Of a DNA stretch of 33,248 bases, positions 1 through 7,268 are shown piece by piece (the first letter of the stretch is position 1; every line of letters begins with the position of its first letter). The notes below the pieces were generated by a model. That model made no database searches. It was not told the origin of the DNA and worked only from the letters and a program-made list of their open reading frames with translations. The stretch comes from Acidimicrobiia bacterium (GTDB lineage Bacteria; Actinomycetota; Acidimicrobiia; Spongiisociales; ZC4RG35): assembly GCA_029865445.1 (NCBI GenBank), contig JAOUGY010000003.1, positions 1-33,248 of the forward strand, read 5' to 3'. Position numbers and translations under genes: made by a program.

Positions 1-3
1 AAG

Positions 4-1074
4 GTGCTTCCACATCGGGCAGACCTGCCCTGGACTGCCCACGTTCGCGAGGTGCTGACAGGCGGGAAAGAGCTTCTCGGTCTGGCCGACGACGGTTGGT
101 TCTCGGTGGTGATGTCGACCCGACAACCCGCTGCCGGCGAGAACGTCGCCCACCTGGTTTCGCTGGAGGGCTGGCACGACATCCTGCCCAAGGGGAACGC
201 GCAGAACGCCAGCAGCAGGTCGATCGAGGCGAATCGGACGTACCGGATGATCTCGCTCGCCAGTTGGACGTTCACGTCCCTGGCCAACAGGGGCTCGTTC
301 GGTGAGCTGATGACTGCGATCGTCGACAAGCACAACGACGAGGACGGTGTCGACGACCCTCAGCGGGCACTGCTCAAGTCTGATCGTGAAATCGACACAT
401 CGACCGATGCCGGCGTAGCGTTCGACGACGCCGTACAGCACGGCTTCGTACCGCTCCGTTACGACATGCGCCACGGAGAGCAGAGCGTGGCGTGGTACCG
501 AGGTCCGCTCACGCCGGAGCCGGTGCCCAGAACAGTGGATCGGGCGCCGCTCCCGACCGCCGAGGCCGGGCTGATCTACCACGAGAACATGGCGATGTTC
601 GACACGTCCTATGCAGTTGCATGGCAGCTCGGACGGTTGCTCGCACTGTCGGACCCCGAGTTCTCCAACGCGCTGATGGAGTGGCGTCAGACCGGTCAAC
701 GCCGCGTCGACCGGATCCTCGCGCAGGAGGAAGCCATCGAACGCCACGCCGAGATCCAGACCTTCAAGCGTGCCGGAGAACTGGCGGCGAAGGTCACGGA
801 GTGGGTCCAGGAAGCCGACCGGCGGGATGCCTGGGCGGGGATCGAAGTGGCCGAGGGGGATGAGGCTGCAGCCGTGCTCGAGGAACGACGCCGATCCCTC
901 ATGGATGAGCTGAGGGCGTTCGTGTTGGAAAGTTGGGACCCGAACAGCCTGGCCACGGCCATCGGCACGTACGCCTCGGACGTGGTGCTCCGCGATCTCA
1001 CCGACCCAACCGATGGGGCGTTGGTCGCGGCGCCGGATCCAAAGCGACTACTCGGTGGTGAGGCGAATGTCTGA
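4..1074 (+). CDS. Uncharacterised protein, first gene of the left operon (probably 5'-truncated)
   Basis: I do not recognise a named family. The reading frame is open from the first base, and the GTG at 4 is only the first start inside the window, so the gene may begin upstream. The 356 visible residues are soluble, with no signal peptide or membrane segment. A central stretch reads as a conserved-looking core (VAWYRGPLTPEPV, then MFDTSYAVAWQLGRLLAL near residues 197-215). It is followed by a charged helical region (about 230-310) rich in Glu/Arg that could form a coiled coil. The 3' end overlaps the next gene by 8 bases, so the two are translationally coupled. My impression is that the 'FDTSYAVAWQLGRLLAL' motif recurs in uncharacterised proteins of large particle-like loci, but I cannot prove that from this sequence. 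Confidence 0.75.
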   Translation: MLPHRADLPWTAHVREVLTGGKELLGLADDGWFSVVMSTRQPAAGENVAHLVSLEGWHDILPKGNAQNASSRSIEANRTYRMISLASWTFTSLANRGSFGELMTAIVDKHNDEDGVDDPQRALLKSDREIDTSTDAGVAFDDAVQHGFVPLRYDMRHGEQSVAWYRGPLTPEPVPRTVDRAPLPTAEAGLIYHENMAMFDTSYAVAWQLGRLLALSDPEFSNALMEWRQTGQRRVDRILAQEEAIERHAEIQTFKRAGELAAKVTEWVQEADRRDAWAGIEVAEGDEAAAVLEERRRSLMDELRAFVLESWDPNSLATAIGTYASDVVLRDLTDPTDGALVAAPDPKRLLGGEANV

Positions 1075-1849
1075 CCTGACCCCGCTCGAACAGGCAGAAC
1101 AGGTTGGCGAAACGCTTGGTCTCACGGAACTCGCCGACGGTGCGGTTCCTCCCGCCGTCGAGAACTGGCTCGCCCGGTTGTCGCTTCTCTACGGGGTTCC
1201 GTTCGAGCATCTGGTGCCCGACGCCACGATGCTTCCGATCGAGTCGATCCGGTTCTTCTACATCGACGCAAATTGGATCGAGGCGATGGTCGACGGGGCG
1301 TTCAGCGTCGGCGTCCACTCCCAGCGAGATGTGCGATTCCACCGACTGCTCCGGCCGGCGGTCCGTCGAGCGACCCAGGTCGCAGCCGGCAAGCTCCGCC
1401 GAGACCTGCGGGGTGAAGCAACCACTCCGGAAGCGGCCGCCACCGACGTCCGGGTGCGAGGAGGTTTCCTGATGCGGTCGGAGATCGTCGCAGGATGGCC
1501 CGGTCTCGAAGTGGCGGGCTATGCGTCGTCCGACTCGTCCGGCACTCCGATCGAGATCCTTCGCCTCGATCGACTCGCCCCGGATCTCCTGTTGTGTATC
1601 TTCGCCGAGGTCCCGGTTCTCGTGGTCATCAACGAGCCGCCCGAAGGGCTGCACTTCGGGACGGGTGGAGTGTCCGTGGCCCCGGAGATGCGCCAGCCGG
1701 GTGGTCGAATCAACCTCTCCAGGTTGGCAAGGGCCATCGCAGGCGCCGACAACAGACAGCAATTGAGTGGGGCGGGCGAGCTTGCCGAAGAGATCGTGAA
1801 CTCGCCCTTGGCCCAGCATTTCGGACCGCCGCCGGGAGGTCAGAATTGA
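1067..1849 (+). CDS. Uncharacterised 260-aa protein, second gene of the left operon
   Basis: The start is taken at the ATG at 1067 (MSDLTPLEQAEQV), which overlaps the upstream stop by 8 bases; an in-frame start at 1013 would lie deep inside the upstream gene. No known domain was recognised. The protein is soluble and lacks a signal peptide. The N-terminal half has a patterned core (LSLLYGVPFEHLVPDATMLP, then ESIRFFYIDANWIEAMVDGA near residues 42-80). The C-terminal half is beta-like and hydrophobic (RLDRLAPDLLLCIFAEVPVL, about 165-185). The stop codon overlaps the TTG start of the next gene (ATTGA). Its position between two large coupled genes suggests a component or adaptor of the same assembly; that is inference only. 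Confidence 0.8.
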   Translation: MSDLTPLEQAEQVGETLGLTELADGAVPPAVENWLARLSLLYGVPFEHLVPDATMLPIESIRFFYIDANWIEAMVDGAFSVGVHSQRDVRFHRLLRPAVRRATQVAAGKLRRDLRGEATTPEAAATDVRVRGGFLMRSEIVAGWPGLEVAGYASSDSSGTPIEILRLDRLAPDLLLCIFAEVPVLVVINEPPEGLHFGTGGVSVAPEMRQPGGRINLSRLARAIAGADNRQQLSGAGELAEEIVNSPLAQHFGPPPGGQN

Positions 1850-4800
1850 CTGCTCCCGCCAGTGTTCCGCTTCTCGTTCCGGTGAATGTCGAAGCGCTCG
1901 TCGTCAACGCCAACGACCGCCGAGCGACGAAATGGTCGGTATCGGCCCGTACCTACGCCGGCAAGGCGGAGCTGCTGCCGATCGAACCCCCGCCCTTCGC
2001 CACCGGCAACGACCGGCCCCGCGAAGGCGTCACTCTCCATTGGTTGGTGCCCGATGGGCTGACGGTGGGCCGATGGCACGACGTCGCCAACGGGACCGAA
2101 TTGAGGTATCCGTTCGTGCCCGACCGCTGGCTGGTGGTCCGCACGTGTGACGTGGACCACAGCCTGTTCACGAAGTCGTGGCTCGTGGAAAGCAATCATC
2201 TCGGGACCGACGGCACCAATCCGGTCCCCGGCGAGGAGAGCGACCGTCTCGGACGCGCCGTCGTACCGAACACGCTCTCCGAGGAGTCTGAACGAACCGT
2301 CGGAGTGACCGCCGCCGGGCCGGTGATCGACGGGCGGATGCCGGATCACGATCCGAGTTACGCCGCCGTGGCGGCCAAGGTCGACAACGTGTTGTCCTTC
2401 CACGACGACCTCTCAGATCTGACCGTCGCAGAGCCGGTCGTTCTGTCGTACGTCGTCGTCGGCTGGTACGACGACCCGTCGTCCGGCGACCCCATGGTCG
2501 ATCGGACCCGTCTGGGACGCGACCTCGCAGCGCTTGCCGACGGCCGGCTGAGTCTCGACGACTGGCGGACTGTCATGCGGGCCTTGGCCTGGTCGGTGGG
2601 CGACGACAACGACCTCCGCCAAGCGCAGCTCGACGCAACCGACGATCCGAGAGAGGCGCCCACCATCGTCCCGGATCACACGATCTGCCATGGGGCTGTT
2701 CACGGTGTGCGGTGGCTCGGAACCGACGGTCCGGCTCAACGGTTCACCGATGGGTCCGATAGCGCATTCGCAAAGATGGCGATCGCCAGCCGTGCCGGCG
2801 TGCCGCAACCGCCGGGCGGATCGGGCGGGCAATGGACACGCGGATTCGAGGACATCGACGACCCAGTGGACTTGGGAGAGTCGTCCGCACTTCGTCGACC
2901 CGGGGCGGCGAGTGGCCATCGCCGGCTGTTCCCGCACGTTGCCGTCGGCACCAGTGCGTCGGAGGCGACGGCGGCGCTGTTCGAGTTCCTCCTCGGCAAA
3001 GAGGAAGGCAGCAGTTCGCCGAGCGACCTCGCCACGCTGTTCCTGGCCCTCGAACACGACATGCTCGACGCCTATGAGCGACCGGGCGGGACCGCAGCGA
3101 TCACGCGCCGGCTCCACCAACAGAGCTTCGTGCCGTCTCCAGGCGGCACCAGATGGGATGTGCGCCTCCGCAGGGTCGCCGGTGACCCCGACGGTGCGGC
3201 GCCAGACGGCCGCGACCTGGTCCGGCAGTTGAGCGCTCTCGACGACCCGGTCGACGTCGAGACTCCGCTTCGCGCTCTCGACGACGCCCAACGCGGTCTG
3301 GAGGTCGCCGAGCAAGAGCTGGCGGCGAGCCGGCGTGAGCTCTACTCGGTCTGGTGGAAACACACACGGAGCGGGTCGACAGCCGCTACTCAGACCGACG
3401 CAGTGCAGGACACAACAACCAAGGCTGCAGCGGTCCGCACCAGGGAAGGCGAGCGTGACGTCGCACGGGTCGCGCTCGAGACGACCCTCGCATCCCAGGC
3501 AGTCAAGGATGCGCTGGCGCAGGTGCTCGCTGGTCAAGACGGTTCGGCAGACACCGAGCTCGAACTCGTCGAGGTGGCGGCGGCGAGGTACTTCGCCCCC
3601 GCCGACCCGGTGGTGGTGATATCCGGCGGACGGGCCTCGTCGAAACACGGAGGAGACGGCCGCTTCAGCGAAGACGGCACGCTGCTCGTCCGGTTCGGTC
3701 GGGGCCGGGTCGGAGCACGCGGGCAGACGCTCAGGTACGGGCGCCCCGGCTTGGCGATCGAACCCGATGACATCATCGATTGGCTGGTCCCGTGGCTGCA
3801 GACAGTGGACCGTGCTCCGGCTGCGGTGGGTGACCTGGTCGCCGAATCGCTGTTGCTCGACCCGTACCGGGCCGCCGACGTCTTCGCGCTGTCGGGTTCC
3901 GAACTCGGGGTCGAAGGTCCCGAGTACGACTTCGAAGACGACCTGGCGGACCTGTGGGACGGTCCCGATGAGGAGCGGTACTCGGTCGCCGCAGTGACGA
4001 GAGCCGCAGGCTTCGCCGGCGTGCGGCCGTCCCCGGTGGCCTTCGAGGCCTGGTCTCAGCCGTGGCGTCCGATTCACCTCGCCTGGCGCACGACCTGGTA
4101 TCCGTCGTCAACGGTCGAGTCGGGATCGTTCGCGGATTGGTCGTTCGATGGCGACGAGTACGACTGGATTGGCCTCAGCGAATTCGACCACTCGAATTCG
4201 GTGACACTTCAGGGCCGCTGCATGCTCGCCAACTCGGCGACGGTCGGTCTCGGATCGTCACTCGACGCCATCTACGAACGTGCGGAGAGCGCACCGGCCG
4301 ATCCGCAACAGAAAGACGCTGATCGCATCAAACGTCAGGAAGATCTGGCGGCGTTGAAGGCGAAACTCGACCGGGTGCGGCGCCGGCTCGGCTCGGCCGA
4401 TCTCATGACCCAGGCATTGTCGGGCTTCCACGCTCAGCTCGTCCAGCGCGATCCAGACCAGTTCATCGAACCCGACCCTCCCCTCGAAGACAGTGCAGAC
4501 CGCAATCTCCTTGGTGACGCCGATCGGGCAGCTCCGCGTCCCTATGGCTCGACCGCCGACACGTTGTTCTTCCCGGTGCGCGCTGGACACGCCCGGGTGC
4601 GGCGCCTGTGGCTCGTCGACGGCTTCGGTCAGGTGTTTGATCTCATCCACGAGCAAGGACTCAACGAAGCCTCCTACGCGCCGCTCCGGGGCAAGGGCCT
4701 CGTCACTGCCGGGCTGAGCCAGCGTTCGGACACCCAGATGCTTCAGTTCCCGCCGCGGCTCGTGCAACCGAGCCGCCTCGAGTTCCGGTTCGGCGACGCC

Positions 4801-5820
4801 GAGCCGGTGGCCGGATGGTTGCTTCCCAACCACTTCGACGGCTCGTTGATGGTGTACGACGGCTCCGGCGCCTCGCTCGGCGCACTGCTTCTGTGGCGGT
4901 CGTCCGGAACCCGTCAGGTCCGGTGGGAACAGGCACCGGGAGGAGCAGGGGGTGTGACCGGAACCGACGTCATCGGCAACCAACGGCTGAAAGCCGTGGT
5001 GAAGGCTCTCGAGGCGATGAACTTTGAGGGCTTCACCGGGTTCATCCAGGCGGTCGATCGGACGCTGTGGACGACCGATCCCGCCGGACGAAGGGGCGAC
5101 AGCACCACCGTCCTCGTAGGTCGCCCGATCGCTGTCGTGGGAGCCCACTTGGCAGTGGAGCTCGACGGTCCCACATTGCTCGATCAAACGTGGGACAAGA
5201 TCGGTGCCCCCGCGTCCGGTCGACAGGGCGATGTGCCCGGCTTGGAGGCAGCGGTGCGGCTCGGTCTTCCGGACGCCCGAGAAGACGGGACGCTCGGCTA
5301 CTTCCTCACCGGCGACGACCGGTTCCACAGCGTGCTCTCGAAGGTCGACACGGCGTCGACCGCCATCGTCGAGTCCGACCGGGAGTTTTGGCCGAGGGCG
5401 CCGATTCGCGTCTCCGGTGTGGCTGATCCGGCGCCTAAAGACATCACCTTGCTGGTCGATCCGCGGGGAACGATCACGGCGTCGACGGGACTCCAGCCCG
5501 CCAAGACGCTCCAGTTGCCGCGATCGTTCGTCGACGGCCCGCTGGCGAAGCTCGATGCCTCGTTCCGTGTGGGGCCGCTGTTGTCCGGTCGCTCGGTGCG
5601 GATGCCGCTGCCCGCCGACATCGCCGGCGGCTGGTCCTGGCTGGAGAAATCGGCCGTCACCATCACCAACAACCAGCTGACCGAGACGTGGAGCGCTCCA
5701 GCCGAAATCGAAGCGGCAGCCCTTTCAGCTCATCTCAACGCTCCACCGACGCGACTCCGGGAAGGGTGGCTTCGTCTCAGTCAGGTCGTCGATCGCCCCC
5801 AGGAAGGACCAACACCATGA
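1846..5820 (+). CDS. Large multidomain protein (1324 aa), unknown function, third gene of the left operon
   Basis: The start is the TTG at 1846, chosen because GGGAGGT lies 5 bases upstream and the codon overlaps the preceding stop. The open frame upstream is only a shadow of the second gene. The N-terminal region carries GVTLHWLVPDGLTVGRW (about 62-77) and FVPDRWLVVRT (about 91-100), which read as a conserved motif pair. Two stretches look like coiled coils (about 475-560, Ala/Glu/Arg rich; about 825-855, KRQEDLAALKAKLDRVRRRL). Around 580-620 is ADPVVVISGGR followed by a Gly-rich segment. No signal peptide or membrane helices were seen. Size, lack of secretion signal and position before an S74-domain protein suggest a structural or baseplate-like component of a large particle. 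I cannot name the family. Confidence 0.8.
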   Translation: MTAPASVPLLVPVNVEALVVNANDRRATKWSVSARTYAGKAELLPIEPPPFATGNDRPREGVTLHWLVPDGLTVGRWHDVANGTELRYPFVPDRWLVVRTCDVDHSLFTKSWLVESNHLGTDGTNPVPGEESDRLGRAVVPNTLSEESERTVGVTAAGPVIDGRMPDHDPSYAAVAAKVDNVLSFHDDLSDLTVAEPVVLSYVVVGWYDDPSSGDPMVDRTRLGRDLAALADGRLSLDDWRTVMRALAWSVGDDNDLRQAQLDATDDPREAPTIVPDHTICHGAVHGVRWLGTDGPAQRFTDGSDSAFAKMAIASRAGVPQPPGGSGGQWTRGFEDIDDPVDLGESSALRRPGAASGHRRLFPHVAVGTSASEATAALFEFLLGKEEGSSSPSDLATLFLALEHDMLDAYERPGGTAAITRRLHQQSFVPSPGGTRWDVRLRRVAGDPDGAAPDGRDLVRQLSALDDPVDVETPLRALDDAQRGLEVAEQELAASRRELYSVWWKHTRSGSTAATQTDAVQDTTTKAAAVRTREGERDVARVALETTLASQAVKDALAQVLAGQDGSADTELELVEVAAARYFAPADPVVVISGGRASSKHGGDGRFSEDGTLLVRFGRGRVGARGQTLRYGRPGLAIEPDDIIDWLVPWLQTVDRAPAAVGDLVAESLLLDPYRAADVFALSGSELGVEGPEYDFEDDLADLWDGPDEERYSVAAVTRAAGFAGVRPSPVAFEAWSQPWRPIHLAWRTTWYPSSTVESGSFADWSFDGDEYDWIGLSEFDHSNSVTLQGRCMLANSATVGLGSSLDAIYERAESAPADPQQKDADRIKRQEDLAALKAKLDRVRRRLGSADLMTQALSGFHAQLVQRDPDQFIEPDPPLEDSADRNLLGDADRAAPRPYGSTADTLFFPVRAGHARVRRLWLVDGFGQVFDLIHEQGLNEASYAPLRGKGLVTAGLSQRSDTQMLQFPPRLVQPSRLEFRFGDAEPVAGWLLPNHFDGSLMVYDGSGASLGALLLWRSSGTRQVRWEQAPGGAGGVTGTDVIGNQRLKAVVKALEAMNFEGFTGFIQAVDRTLWTTDPAGRRGDSTTVLVGRPIAVVGAHLAVELDGPTLLDQTWDKIGAPASGRQGDVPGLEAAVRLGLPDAREDGTLGYFLTGDDRFHSVLSKVDTASTAIVESDREFWPRAPIRVSGVADPAPKDITLLVDPRGTITASTGLQPAKTLQLPRSFVDGPLAKLDASFRVGPLLSGRSVRMPLPADIAGGWSWLEKSAVTITNNQLTETWSAPAEIEAAALSAHLNAPPTRLREGWLRLSQVVDRPQEGPTP

Positions 5821-7268
5821 ACTACTCGATTCAACCGCCCGATGACGTGATCGAGGCGAGTTTCAGCACCGAACCCGATGACGTGAGTGTGGCATCGATC
5901 CGGATCGAGGCGTCCAAGGGATCCGAGACGATCGACGATCTGACCAGGATCGAGTTCCGGTTACCTCTGTCGCTGACGACCAACGCCGGGAGTGTGACGC
6001 CGCAGGCCCAGAGGTTCGCCGATTGGGAGATGAACGTCGCGACGGACGCCGACGGGTGGGTGTTCGTGGCGAAACCGCGGCGGTCTCCCCAGGGTGAGTC
6101 CTGGGTGTTCTTCCTCCGTGATGTGGAGGTTTCGACTGGGGCGGGTTCGACGCACGTGAAGGTCACTGAAGTCCGCGGTGGCACCGCAGGAAGGCCGGTG
6201 GAGCTCCCGATCCGGAAGGTCGATCCGACGCTGCGGATCGACTACTTCTACGTCACGGCAGATCCCGCCAGTGTGAGCGACGATCTGGCCGTCCCGTCTG
6301 TTGCGGACGCGAGGATCACGTCCGGGCAAAGTGCGTTTCTGACCTGGGCCACCACGGCGGCGACGTCTGTGTCGCTTCACGGGCCGGCCATCGCCGGGAT
6401 GCCCGCCACTGGTGGTCTCCTGCCCGCTGGGAGCGACGACGCCACGATCAAGGTCAATCCGACAACAACCAGCACCTACACCCTCGTCGCTTCGAACGCG
6501 TCCGCCCACGCCGTTGCGCAGGTCACCATCACCGTCACCGGTGGTGGCCCGATCGAAGCCACCTCGGTGGCGGTGTCCACGAACGACAACGGCAGAGACT
6601 CGATCAAGATCACAACGGACGCCGATGAGGCGCTCGTCCGCTTGAAACGACCAGCTGTCTCGAGGCCAAACGGCGTGTATCCGTTCATCGTGCTCGAAAC
6701 CGAGACCACGCTGTTCAAGCCCGTGGTGATCGATGTACGACAACGCACGCCGCCGCCCCGGCAGGGTCAAGCTCCGGAAGAGGCGAACAACGTCCTATTC
6801 ATCTCATACTCCCGCCAGGTGAATCCGTATGCCGGTGCGTGGCTCGACGCCAACTACGACTGGCAGAAACCATCTGACGCCGCCGTCAAACGCGATGTTC
6901 AGGAACTGGATGGGACGCTCGAGGCATTGATGCAGATGACACCGGTCGCGTTCAAGTGGAAGGACGGGGCCACGGGTGAAGTGCGCCAATTCGGATTCGT
7001 CGCACAGGAGGTCGAGGGCGTGCTGCCAGAGCTCGTCGGACGCATGCCTACATCGGACGGATCCGAGGGCCATAGATCCATGGCCTACTCGCCGATCGAT
7101 GCAGTGACCGTTGGCGCTATTCAGGAGCTCAAGCGGGCGACGGATCAGCGTCTGGCCCAAATCGAGGCCACGATCGAAGTGCTATCTCGCGCCGTTTCCG
7201 ATCTGGCCGATCGACTCCCGCGAGGCTCCTCAGATCGACCGTTGGACACCGGAGCCGGGTCCCCATGA
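5817..7268 (+). CDS. Fibre-like protein with Ig-like domain and C-terminal peptidase S74 (intramolecular chaperone) domain
   Basis: The ATG at 5817 overlaps the upstream stop (ATGA), with AGGAAGGA upstream; 483 aa. The N-terminal ~150 residues are beta-rich and unnamed. Residues about 165-245 look like a bacterial Ig-like domain (SGQSAFLTWATTAATSVSLHG ... TTTSTYTLVASNA). The C-terminal ~130 residues match the S74/ICA family: SDAAVKRDVQELD, FKWKDG, RQFGFVAQEVEGVLPELVG, MAYSPIDAVTVGAIQELK, then a heptad-type helix to the end. In known tailspikes and fibres this domain trimerises, assists folding and cleaves itself off before a Ser. Ser353 and Lys358 have the Ser-x4-Lys spacing of the family's catalytic pair, so self-cleavage is plausible and would release about 131 residues. 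There is no signal peptide. The gene is coupled to the next one by another ATGA. Confidence 0.85.
   Translation: MNYSIQPPDDVIEASFSTEPDDVSVASIRIEASKGSETIDDLTRIEFRLPLSLTTNAGSVTPQAQRFADWEMNVATDADGWVFVAKPRRSPQGESWVFFLRDVEVSTGAGSTHVKVTEVRGGTAGRPVELPIRKVDPTLRIDYFYVTADPASVSDDLAVPSVADARITSGQSAFLTWATTAATSVSLHGPAIAGMPATGGLLPAGSDDATIKVNPTTTSTYTLVASNASAHAVAQVTITVTGGGPIEATSVAVSTNDNGRDSIKITTDADEALVRLKRPAVSRPNGVYPFIVLETETTLFKPVVIDVRQRTPPPRQGQAPEEANNVLFISYSRQVNPYAGAWLDANYDWQKPSDAAVKRDVQELDGTLEALMQMTPVAFKWKDGATGEVRQFGFVAQEVEGVLPELVGRMPTSDGSEGHRSMAYSPIDAVTVGAIQELKRATDQRLAQIEATIEVLSRAVSDLADRLPRGSSDRPLDTGAGSP

Noticed and set aside
2413..4077. 554-codon minus-strand open frame inside the 1324-aa gene
   Set aside because: Composition is typical antisense shadow in GC-rich DNA. 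It has no ribosome binding site or family resemblance, and the plus-strand gene is coupled at both ends.
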